Assembly (NCBI GenBank): GCA_004525885.1 | Contig: SPBV01000071.1 | Coordinates: 1-8,628, forward strand | DNA from: Nitrosomonadales bacterium | Lineage (GTDB): Bacteria > Pseudomonadota > Gammaproteobacteria > Burkholderiales > Nitrosomonadaceae | Direction of reading: 5' to 3' | Length of the DNA stretch: 8,628 nt | In this document: positions 1 through 5,598 of the stretch, piece after piece | Position numbering within the stretch: position 1 is the first letter of the stretch | How the letters are laid out: every line of letters begins with the position of its first letter | Made by a program: the position numbers and the translations under genes | The notes under the pieces: generated by a model | What the model was told of the DNA's origin: nothing | What the model saw: only the letters and a program-made list of their open reading frames with translations | Databases searched by the model: none

Positions 1-12
1 AATTGATATCAT
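1..12 (-). CDS. Possible first codons of the gene after bioF (cut by window edge)
   Basis: On the minus strand an ATG at 12-10 opens four codons (M-I-S-I) before the window ends. A GGAG lies at 28-25, 12 bases upstream of this ATG, which is long but tolerable for a ribosome binding site. The position, 36 bases after the bioF stop on the same strand, is where a further biotin gene (bioH, bioC or bioD) would be expected in a proteobacterial bio operon. Nothing beyond the start context supports the call, and the product cannot be identified from four residues. Confidence 0.2.
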
Positions 13-48
13 ATAGTTATATGACTCCAGCGTAACAATTTAATAAAC

Positions 49-1206
49 TCAAAATATTTTTTCTAATTCTCGTAATACTAATATTAGCTGTTTAATGTCT
101 TCTATGCTGTGTGCCGCAGATAAGGAAATTCGCAACCTCGCCGAACCTTTTAGCACGGTAGGTGGCCGAATCGCTGGAATCAAGATGCCTCTTTCTCGTA
201 ATGCATTACTAATCTGCATAACTTTACTATTTTCTCCAATAATCACAGGTTGTATAGGAGTAATGGACGGTAAAAGCTTCCAACGTAACAATTGCAATTC
301 TTCTTTTAGATGCTCAGTGAGTTGTGTCAATTTCTTACGTCGCCACCCTTCCCGCTTAATCAGTGCTAAGCTTTTCAATGCAGCACAGGATAATAATGGG
401 GGCATAGCTGTGGTATATATATAGCTACGGGCATATTGAATTAATATCTCGATAACTTCCTCTTGCCCAGCAACGAAAGCCCCAGATACACCCGCCGCTT
501 TACCAAGGGTTGCCATATAGATAATCCGTGGTGAATTAAGATTAAAATGAGAAACGACTCCCCGCCCTTGCTTTCCTAACACCCCAAAACCATGTGCATC
601 ATCAAGTAACAGCCAGGAATTGTATTTTTCGCACAGTGCTAATAGCTTAGTAGCTGGCGCAATATTTCCGTCCATACTAAAAACTGCATCGGTTATCACT
701 AACTTGCACTTTGCTTGAGACAAGGCCAGTCGTTGTTCTAAGATGACCAAGTCCAAGTGTGGATATCGAATCCATTTTGCATGGGAGAGTGCCGCCGCAT
801 CATTGAGAGAAGCATGATTAAGCTTATCAGAGAATACCGCATCACCATGCCCTACTAATGCAGTCACTACTCCCGCATTAGCCATGTATCCAGAAGAAAA
901 CAACAGCGCCCGAGGAAATCCCGTAAAATGCGCTAGCACCTCTTCTAGCCTATGATGAGATGAATGATGTCCGATAATTAGATGTGAGGCCCCTGCCCCT
1001 ACACCATATTTTTTTGCGCCCTCACAAACTGCTTCAACCAACTCTGGGTGATTGGCAAGAGCAAGATAATCATTATTACAAAACGAAAGATATTTGCGTC
1101 CTGCTATCGAGACGTGAGTTCCTTGTGGCCCCTCTAAAGTTAGGCGATGCCGATACAGTCCATTACTTTTCCGACTATGTAACCGTGTAATAGGATCTGA
1201 ATACAT
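49..1206 (-). CDS. bioF: 8-amino-7-oxononanoate synthase (BioF)
   Basis: PLP-dependent cytosolic enzyme that condenses pimeloyl-ACP (or pimeloyl-CoA) with L-alanine to give 8-amino-7-oxononanoate, the first committed step of biotin ring assembly. The 385-residue product has the usual family length. Visible landmarks are the N-terminal CNNDYLAL segment (43-50), GYMAN (106-110), the cofactor-contacting TDAVFSMDG (172-180) and DDAHGFGVLG (202-211), and the PLP lysine K236 in TLGKAAGVSGA, the same number as the lysine in the E. coli enzyme. The alpha-oxoamine synthase family also includes Kbl and HemA; adjacency to bioB and the GKAAGVSGA segment favour BioF. The start is the only sensible ATG, 12 bases after the bioB stop; no clear Shine-Dalgarno sequence precedes it, so translation may depend on coupling to bioB. 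The gene ends with TGA, leaving 48 bases to the window edge. Confidence 0.95.
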   Translation of the reverse strand: MYSDPITRLHSRKSNGLYRHRLTLEGPQGTHVSIAGRKYLSFCNNDYLALANHPELVEAVCEGAKKYGVGAGASHLIIGHHSSHHRLEEVLAHFTGFPRALLFSSGYMANAGVVTALVGHGDAVFSDKLNHASLNDAAALSHAKWIRYPHLDLVILEQRLALSQAKCKLVITDAVFSMDGNIAPATKLLALCEKYNSWLLLDDAHGFGVLGKQGRGVVSHFNLNSPRIIYMATLGKAAGVSGAFVAGQEEVIEILIQYARSYIYTTAMPPLLSCAALKSLALIKREGWRRKKLTQLTEHLKEELQLLRWKLLPSITPIQPVIIGENSKVMQISNALRERGILIPAIRPPTVLKGSARLRISLSAAHSIEDIKQLILVLRELEKIF

Positions 1207-1218
1207 TCTAACTGTAAA

Positions 1219-2232
1219 CTACAATGATTGAAGCCCCAGTTTTTTGAACATAACTTTATCTTGTTCAACTTCAGGGTTACCCGTAGTAAGCAATTTATCC
1301 CCATAGAAGATCGAATTGGCGCCAGCAAGAAAACACAATGCCTGCACTACTTCAGACATCTCACTTCTACCGGCCGAAAGCCTTACCATTGCTTTAGGCA
1401 TAGTGATACGAGCTGCCGCGACGGTGCGTATAAATTCAAATGGATCAAGCGCCTCGGTGCCATATAGTGGAGTACCTTCAACTTGTACCAAATTGTTTAT
1501 GGGAACTGATTCTGGGTGGGGATTAAGATTCACTAATTGTGCGATCAGTCCAGCACGAGCATTACGAGACTCACCCATGCCAACAATACCACCACAGCAT
1601 ACATACATACCTGCACTACGTACGCACTCAAGCGTATCAAGACGATCCCGGTAATCTCGAGTTGTGATAACTTCACCATAAAATTCGGGTGCCGTATCAA
1701 GATTGTGATTGTAGTAATCTAGGCCAGCTTGACTAAGTTGCTCTGCCTGCCCAGGCTTCAGCATGCCTAGTGTGGCACAAGTTTCAAGCCCCAGTGCCTT
1801 CACTGCGCTGATAATTTCTGTCATTCTTACTATATCGCGTTGTTTAGGTCCACGCCAAGCTGCGCCCATACAAAAACGTGATGCACCTTGTTTCTTTGCT
1901 GCTTTTGCTGCTGTAACCACCTTATCCAGCGACAACATGTCCTCGTTATCAATTCCAGTATGGTAACGTGCTGCTTGAGGGCAATAACCGCAATCCTCAG
2001 AACACCCCCCTGTCTTTATCGAAATTAGCGTGGAAAGCTGTACAGTATTGGCATCATGATATTGCCGGTGGACAAACTGAGCTTGATAAATCAGATCATT
2101 GAATGGCAAATCTAACAATGCTTCAATTTGAGAAACACCCCAAGATGACAAAGCAGTAACTCCTGTATCGGTTGTCTGATCTAGCTGCTTTTTTATGATG
2201 TTACTTAATAGGTTAAATGGCGGCTGATTCAT
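1219..2232 (-). CDS. bioB: Biotin synthase (BioB)
   Basis: Radical S-adenosylmethionine enzyme that inserts sulfur into dethiobiotin to make biotin, the last step of the pathway. Numbered from the chosen ATG (337 residues), the radical-SAM cluster motif CSEDCGYC gives C77, C81 and C84. The ligands of the sulfur-donating [2Fe-2S] cluster are all present: C121 (RFCMGAAW), C152 (ETCATLG), C212 (VCCGG) and R284 (VRLSAGR). All sit at one constant offset from the E. coli residues C97, C128, C188 and R260, so no internal insertion or deletion is implied in this stretch. The N-terminus is about 24 residues longer than in E. coli and the C-terminus is shorter. An in-frame ATG at 2268 would add 12 residues, but it falls in the predicted -10 region of a TTGACA promoter, so 2232 is preferred; neither start has a good ribosome binding site. 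Forms an operon with bioF 12 bases downstream. Confidence 0.95.
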   Translation of the reverse strand: MNQPPFNLLSNIIKKQLDQTTDTGVTALSSWGVSQIEALLDLPFNDLIYQAQFVHRQYHDANTVQLSTLISIKTGGCSEDCGYCPQAARYHTGIDNEDMLSLDKVVTAAKAAKKQGASRFCMGAAWRGPKQRDIVRMTEIISAVKALGLETCATLGMLKPGQAEQLSQAGLDYYNHNLDTAPEFYGEVITTRDYRDRLDTLECVRSAGMYVCCGGIVGMGESRNARAGLIAQLVNLNPHPESVPINNLVQVEGTPLYGTEALDPFEFIRTVAAARITMPKAMVRLSAGRSEMSEVVQALCFLAGANSIFYGDKLLTTGNPEVEQDKVMFKKLGLQSL

Positions 2233-2263
2233 TCTATTTTGTGTGTTATTCAGAATGAAGCAA

Positions 2264-2292
2264 ATCATCAGGGATTAAGTTAACGTTGTCAA
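2264..2292 (-). promoter_or_regulatory. Candidate sigma70 promoter of bioBF
   Basis: Read on the minus strand, a perfect -35 box TTGACA (2292-2287) is followed after 17 bases by GATGAT (2269-2264), which matches four of six positions of TATAAT. Transcription would begin near 2257, about 25 bases upstream of the bioB ATG at 2232. The -35 match is exact; the -10 is mediocre, and the transcript start is inferred. Confidence 0.45.
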
Positions 2293-2318
2293 TTTTTTAC
2301 TTGAGATAATTTAACAAC
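2285..2318. promoter_or_regulatory. Candidate BirA (biotin repressor) operator upstream of bioB
   Basis: The plus strand shows TTGTCAATT (2286-2294), a 14-base spacer, then ATTTAACAA (2309-2317); one further G/C pair (2285 and 2318) extends the symmetry. Eight of ten positions are symmetric. The known Gram-negative BirA operator is TTGTAAACC, a spacer of about 14-16, GGTTTACAA. Each half-site here matches six of nine positions, including the outer TTGT and ACAA. The left half covers the TTGACA box, where a repressor would block transcription. The match is degenerate, so this is a plausible candidate rather than a firm call. Confidence 0.4.
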
Positions 2319-2361
2319 TGATTAGAAATCGGGCTAATTTTTTTAAAGAATGTTGCCTTTT

Positions 2362-2392
2362 ATAAGGTATATTAAAATCAAAAATACCTTAT
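2362..2392. repeat. 9-bp perfect inverted repeat in the gpsA-bioB gap
   Basis: ATAAGGTAT (2362-2370) and ATACCTTAT (2384-2392) are perfect inverted copies separated by 13 AT-rich bases. The repeat lies 31 bases beyond the gpsA stop and about 130 bases upstream of the bioB ATG. It lacks a following T-run on either strand, so it does not look like an intrinsic terminator. A dimeric regulator site or an mRNA 3'-end hairpin are both possible; nothing chooses between them. Confidence 0.5.
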
Positions 2393-2423
2393 GCTATCAA
2401 TCTTGAATACGTTTTTTACATAT

Positions 2424-3428
2424 TTAAGAGAAAATGCCTTCTGTCTTTGGTTCGCGATTAAGTAACGCTTCTAATGCCTTCTTAGGCGGCACTCCATCAT
2501 GAAGTATGCTACATATCGCCTGAGTAATTGGCATCTCAACATCCAGCTCTTGACTTAGTTTTAGCACCTCGCGCGCCGTATAAACCCCTTCTGCAATATG
2601 ACCAAGTTCTTGTAGGATATCTGGCAACGACTTACCTTCTGCTAACATTAGCCCCACCTGCCGATTACGTGAAAGATCCCCGGTACAAGTAAGTACTAGA
2701 TCACCCAACCCTGTTAGTCCCATGAAGGTTTCTATACTGCCACCTAGTTTTAATCCCAATCGACTAATCTCTGCAAGACCTCTTGTGATTAATGCAGCAC
2801 GAGCATTGTGGCCTAACCCCATACCATCAGAAATACCAGCAGCAATGGTAATTACATTTTTGATCGCCCCACCTGTTTCTACACCTATAATATCGTTGCT
2901 TGAATAGACCCGTAATAGGGAAGCATGCAATTGCATTGCGGTTTTTCTTGAAAACTCCTCATCATTCGATGCCAAAGTCAAAGCTGCTGGCAATCCCTGA
3001 GCAACCTCCTGAGCAAAACTAGGCCCTGATAATACGCCATAAGGAGCTACACCAGCATACTCCTCCTGCGCGACCTGATATGGTAATTTAGCAGATTGAG
3101 ATTCGAATCCCTTCCCGCCCCAGATTACTGGTATAGCTTTTCCACATGCAACAATAGCACGTAATGTCTCGCGTAATCCTGCTGTAGGAACAACAATCAG
3201 CGCAAGATCAGCGTCAACAGCTACATTAAGATCAGAAGTTAATTGTAGAGAATCAGGTAACAAAAAATCCGGCAGAAATCGTCGATTAGTATGTTGCTGC
3301 ACAAGCTCAACGCAATGATCAGGATCCTTCGTCCATAGAATAATCTTGTGTCTTGAATTGGAGTTAATTGTAAGATTAATAGCTAGTGCGGTGCCCCAAG
3401 CACCTGCGCCTAAAACAGCTATTTTCAT
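2424..3428 (-). CDS. gpsA: NAD(P)-dependent glycerol-3-phosphate dehydrogenase (GpsA)
   Basis: Cytosolic enzyme that reduces dihydroxyacetone phosphate to sn-glycerol-3-phosphate, the backbone precursor of phospholipids. The 334-residue product is of normal length. It begins with the dinucleotide-binding loop GAGAWGTA (7-14), followed by WGGKGFE (K106), LSGPSFA (133-139), the catalytic lysine K190 in TGGAIKNV, the GLGDLVLTCTG segment (240-250) and SRNR (253-256), all signatures of the GpsA family. Its ATG overlaps the stop codon of the upstream SH3-domain gene in an ATGA arrangement (3428-3425), which implies translational coupling. The presence of secB and grxC upstream is the same order as in E. 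coli. No frameshift or missing motif is seen. A 155-base gap with regulatory-looking repeats separates it from bioB. Confidence 0.96.
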   Translation of the reverse strand: MKIAVLGAGAWGTALAINLTINSNSRHKIILWTKDPDHCVELVQQHTNRRFLPDFLLPDSLQLTSDLNVAVDADLALIVVPTAGLRETLRAIVACGKAIPVIWGGKGFESQSAKLPYQVAQEEYAGVAPYGVLSGPSFAQEVAQGLPAALTLASNDEEFSRKTAMQLHASLLRVYSSNDIIGVETGGAIKNVITIAAGISDGMGLGHNARAALITRGLAEISRLGLKLGGSIETFMGLTGLGDLVLTCTGDLSRNRQVGLMLAEGKSLPDILQELGHIAEGVYTAREVLKLSQELDVEMPITQAICSILHDGVPPKKALEALLNREPKTEGIFS

Positions 3429-3913
3429 GAGCCCCAGACCTGAGTAATCTTGATGTAACCAGTCTGTCCATCACGATGCCGCACCTTAATCCATCCATTT
3501 ACAGAAGGCTCCAGCCACTCCAAGATAACATCTTTCTGAGCTTGAAATACCAATGTTGAATTTATATCTGCTGCCTGGTACACCTCAGCCTGTAATTCAA
3601 CAACAACCACAAAACGTTTATCACTTACTACTTTCTGTTCGACCCAGGAAAGAGCGCCACTACTATCACGAACCTTAACCCATCCTTCAACTTTCACCAC
3701 CGCTTCCACTGGCAAATAACGACTTGCTACATACAATTTATCTGCCTTTGTTGAAGGAGCGTTATACATTACTACGGCATTATTAGCCATGGAAAGGTAC
3801 TCTAGAGCAGCAACGGCATGAGCATGAAAACCCAACAATAAAACCAACACTGTTATTTGAATTCGGTATCGTTGGAATAAAATTTCTTTAAATATTTTAT
3901 ACTTCATTTTCAA
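3425..3913 (-). CDS. Exported protein with two SH3b-type repeats
   Basis: The 162-residue product starts with a basic stretch, a hydrophobic core (about 18-29, ITVLVLLLGF) and small residues AHAVAA (31-36), a likely signal peptide cleaved near residue 35, so the mature protein should be periplasmic or envelope-associated. Two copies of a bacterial SH3-like fold follow (about 38-95 and 100-160). Each ends in a matching block: GWVKVRDSSGALSWV (77-91) and GWIKVRHRDGQTGYI (140-154). Such domains commonly bind peptidoglycan stem peptides or proteins; the ligand here is unknown. The start is ambiguous: TTG at 3913 has AGGA six bases upstream, whereas ATG at 3907 is twelve bases from it; either gives the same signal peptide. 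It lies 29 bases after secB and overlaps gpsA by four bases, so it belongs to the operon. I recognise no named gene. Confidence 0.85.
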   Translation of the reverse strand: MKMKYKIFKEILFQRYRIQITVLVLLLGFHAHAVAALEYLSMANNAVVMYNAPSTKADKLYVASRYLPVEAVVKVEGWVKVRDSSGALSWVEQKVVSDKRFVVVVELQAEVYQAADINSTLVFQAQKDVILEWLEPSVNGWIKVRHRDGQTGYIKITQVWGS

Positions 3914-3942
3914 TATAGTTCCTATGAATATCTGGATTCACA

Positions 3943-4413
3943 CTAATGTTTAGACGCATTTGTAACTTGGTCTGATCCGTTCGCCGCGGCTTGTTGTTTG
4001 CTCTCATTGTAAAGTGCCTCAAAATTAATAGGATTCAAGATTACTGGTGGAAATCCAGCGCGCGTGACTATGTCCGAAATTGTTTCACGCATATAAGGAA
4101 ATATCACGTTAGGACAGACTATATTCAATATGGGAGTCATTTCTGCTTCTTCTATGTTATGTATCTGAAAAACCCCAGCCTGCTGCACCTCAACCAAAAA
4201 TATGGTCTTATTCTTAGTCTTTGCAGTGATGGTCACCGTTAGCACTACCTCATACATGCCTTCCTTGATATGGTTGTCATTTATATGCAATTGCATATCT
4301 ATTTTTGGGGCTTCAGATTCAAGGAAAACCAACGGCGCATTCGAAATCTCTAAAGACAAGTCTTTGACGTAGATTTTCTCGATGTTAAAAATGCGCTGCT
4401 GCTGTTCTTTCAT
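3943..4413 (-). CDS. secB: Protein-export chaperone SecB
   Basis: Tetrameric cytosolic chaperone that keeps preproteins unfolded and delivers them to SecA at the Sec translocon. The 156-residue product is almost the same length as E. coli SecB (155). Conserved family blocks are visible: IYVKDLSLEISNAP (about 14-27), YEVVLTVTITA (54-64), FLVEVQQAGVF (72-82), and CPNVIFPYMRETISDIVTRAGFP (100-122, with the PY-RE core), then PVILNPINFEALY. The C-terminal tail is variable and polar, as usual. The ATG at 4413-4411 has AGGA six bases upstream (4423-4420), a good ribosome binding site. Its neighbours grxC upstream and gpsA downstream match the conserved proteobacterial order; the SH3 gene between secB and gpsA is extra compared with E. 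coli. Confidence 0.96.
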   Translation of the reverse strand: MKEQQQRIFNIEKIYVKDLSLEISNAPLVFLESEAPKIDMQLHINDNHIKEGMYEVVLTVTITAKTKNKTIFLVEVQQAGVFQIHNIEEAEMTPILNIVCPNVIFPYMRETISDIVTRAGFPPVILNPINFEALYNESKQQAAANGSDQVTNASKH

Positions 4414-4453
4414 ATTAGATCCTATTTTCAGTGTATAAATATAACGCTAACAG

Positions 4454-4483
4454 AAAATGTGTGATATGAGTCCATTTCACAAA
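4454..4483 (-). other. Hairpin with short T-run in the grxC-secB gap (possible weak attenuator)
   Basis: Bases 4458-4468 and 4473-4483 pair at nine of eleven positions around a four-base loop (4469-4472). On the minus strand the stem is followed immediately by TTTT (4457-4454). It sits in the 143-base interval after grxC and before secB, where it could reduce readthrough or shape a processed mRNA. The stem has two mismatches, is AT-rich and the T-run is short, so a full terminator is unlikely. Confidence 0.3.
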
Positions 4484-4556
4484 TGAGTTATCGTTCGCAG
4501 TATCTAGCTTAATTCTTCAACGAACACATACGCATTTTTATGCTGAGCCAAAAAAC

Positions 4557-4814
4557 TTAAACTGCCAACAATTTTACCAATTCATTGTTTCGATTAAGCA
4601 TAGCCAAATCATCATATCCCCCAATATGGGTTTCACCGATATAGATTTGTGGCACTGACCGACGCCCTGTTTTCTCCAACATCTCAATACGACGTGCAGG
4701 TTCCAGATCAACTCGAATTCTTTCGATTTCTTCTACGCCTTTGGAACGCAAGAGCTTTTCTGCCATTATGCAATATGGGCAGAAACCAGTGGAGTACATA
4801 ACTATTCTATTCAT
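4557..4814 (-). CDS. grxC: Glutaredoxin 3 (GrxC)
   Basis: Small cytosolic thiol-disulfide oxidoreductase reduced by glutathione; it reduces protein disulfides and mixed disulfides and can support ribonucleotide reductase. The 85-residue product is a single thioredoxin-fold domain with the dithiol active site CPYC (C12, C15), the cis-proline loop RSVPQIYIG (P55) and the glutathione-contacting GGYDD (65-69). The dithiol CPYC motif argues for the class I GrxC type rather than a monothiol CGFS glutaredoxin. The ATG at 4814-4812 has a modest AAGAG ribosome site seven bases upstream, inside the end of the preceding gene's region; only ten bases separate it from the rhodanese-like gene, so the two are co-transcribed. 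Synteny with secB and gpsA supports the name. Confidence 0.95.
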   Translation of the reverse strand: MNRIVMYSTGFCPYCIMAEKLLRSKGVEEIERIRVDLEPARRIEMLEKTGRRSVPQIYIGETHIGGYDDLAMLNRNNELVKLLAV

Positions 4815-4824
4815 GAATTCGCTC

Positions 4825-5238
4825 TTATTTTTTCACTATCGGTAAATTTGCCTGTTTCCACGTGTCTATACCACCCTTTAGATTATGCACAAGAGAAAAT
4901 CCATTCGCATGTAATGTAGCGCTTGCTGCCCCAGAACGAACACCGCTTCGATATATGACAACTATCGGTTTATCCTTGAATTTTTCTAGTTCCTGCATAC
5001 GGTCCTTGATTTTATCTGCGGGCATATGCATAGAGTTCTGAATATGGCCTGCATCATATTCGCCTTCCTCTCGTACATCTAGCACCAGCGCGTCCTTGTA
5101 ATTGATAAGCTGCACTGCTAATACGGCGCCTATTTCTCTGCCAGAACGCCGCGACAACAATTCCCATAATAAAATACTACCGCTCAACACGAGGATTATG
5201 ACCAACAAAATATTATTTTGTATAAATGCCAATTTCAT
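4825..5238 (-). CDS. Membrane-anchored rhodanese-like protein without catalytic cysteine (YibN-like)
   Basis: The 137-residue product has one N-terminal hydrophobic segment (about 9-26) that should anchor it in the inner membrane, then a rhodanese homology domain (about 36-135) with VLDVREEGEYDAGHI (52-66) and a C-terminal GGIDTWKQANLP. In active rhodaneses the loop reads C-x-x-G-x-R-S. Here it reads Y96-R-S-G-V-R-S, so the sulfur-carrying cysteine is tyrosine, and the whole protein contains no cysteine. Classical sulfurtransferase activity is therefore not expected; a binding or scaffold role is inferred. Position ahead of grxC-secB-gpsA matches yibN of E. coli, whose loop as I recall also lacks a cysteine at that site. 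The ATG is only one base from AAGGG; a TTG at codon 3 would have a seven-base spacing, so the exact start is uncertain by two codons. Confidence 0.88.
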   Translation of the reverse strand: MKLAFIQNNILLVIILVLSGSILLWELLSRRSGREIGAVLAVQLINYKDALVLDVREEGEYDAGHIQNSMHMPADKIKDRMQELEKFKDKPIVVIYRSGVRSGAASATLHANGFSLVHNLKGGIDTWKQANLPIVKK

Positions 5239-5262
5239 ACCCTTTTATTCCCAAAACGTTTG

Positions 5263-5271
5263 ATTTTATCA
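5263..5271 (-). promoter_or_regulatory. Candidate extended -10 promoter for the rhodanese-grxC-secB arm
   Basis: The minus strand reads TGATAAAAT at 5271-5263, i.e. a TGn extension followed by TAAAAT, which matches five of six bases of TATAAT. Transcription would start near 5256, about 18 bases before the ATG at 5238. There is no recognisable -35 box at the usual distance, which extended -10 promoters can tolerate. Confidence 0.3.
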
Positions 5272-5311
5272 GAGACTGGGATACTCTGGGGTTCTCATAT
5301 TTAAGCTAAAG

Positions 5312-5337
5312 ATCAGTCTTAATATAATTATACTGAT
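5312..5337. promoter_or_regulatory. TATAAT overlapped by an ATCAGT/ACTGAT inverted repeat
   Basis: A perfect TATAAT on the minus strand (5332-5327) sits at the edge of a six-base inverted repeat, ATCAGT (5312-5317) and ACTGAT (5332-5337), with 14 bases between the arms. It could be an alternative upstream promoter for the leftward operon with an operator across it. No good -35 is found 16-18 bases upstream, and six-base repeats arise by chance in AT-rich DNA. Confidence 0.2.
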
Positions 5338-5538
5338 GGTTTTATTATTTTTCTTGCTTGTGATAATTGCTAACGTACCATTGAAAAGAATCAAAGGCGG
5401 GAACAACGAGATTATTCAATGTTACAAAGTAATATTGAAGCACTCATAAACCATTTAATTTCTTTAGTATAAATTACCAATATCTTTATTAATCATTTCC
5501 ATCTACTCGATATTCGCAAAATTTGTCTAAATATACTA

Positions 5539-5554
5539 AAATACCATGGTATTT
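5539..5554. promoter_or_regulatory. Perfect 16-bp palindrome upstream of gpmA
   Basis: AAATACCATGGTATTT reads identically on both strands, with no spacer. It ends 44 bases before the gpmA ATG. A -10-like TATACT (5532-5537) lies directly before it, so a protein bound here would sit at the expected transcription start. The symmetry is seen directly; the operator role is inferred, and no known regulator motif is recognised. Confidence 0.45.
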
Positions 5555-5598
5555 CAAGTTTCTCTACAGAAGATCTCATCCTTTTTAAACAGGTAAAT

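Larger units (their letters stand above)
5239..5598. other. Gene-free divergent promoter region
   Basis: This 360-base AT-rich stretch lies between the divergently read rhodanese-like gene and gpmA. No convincing open reading frame or RNA gene is visible. It must hold the promoters of both arms. Distinct elements inside it are listed separately: an extended -10 sequence for the leftward arm, a TATAAT flanked by ATCAGT/ACTGAT, and a 16-bp palindrome close to gpmA. The middle (about 5340-5530) shows nothing I can name; an unannotated small RNA cannot be excluded by eye. Confidence 0.7.

Noticed and set aside
95..424. 109-codon plus-strand frame with a hydrophobic stretch ending TGC, resembling a lipoprotein signal
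   Set aside because: It lies entirely within bioF on the opposite strand, whose frame is intact and conserved; no ribosome binding site or family match supports it.
4283..4298. Perfect palindrome ATATGCAATTGCATAT inside secB, with its 12-bp core ATGCAATTGCAT also inside gpsA (2925-2936)
   Set aside because: In both genes the core is the coding of Met-Gln-Leu-His (ATG CAA TTG CAT) in frame, so the shared palindrome follows from protein sequence rather than a dispersed DNA element.
4460..4481. TGTGA...TCACA resembling a CRP site before secB
   Set aside because: The half-sites are 12 bases apart; the CRP consensus needs six. The symmetry is better described as the stem of the hairpin listed separately.
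4532..4543. GCAT-TTTT-ATGC hairpin after grxC as a terminator
   Set aside because: The stem is only four pairs and no T-run follows it on the minus strand; the T-run near it lies before the stem.
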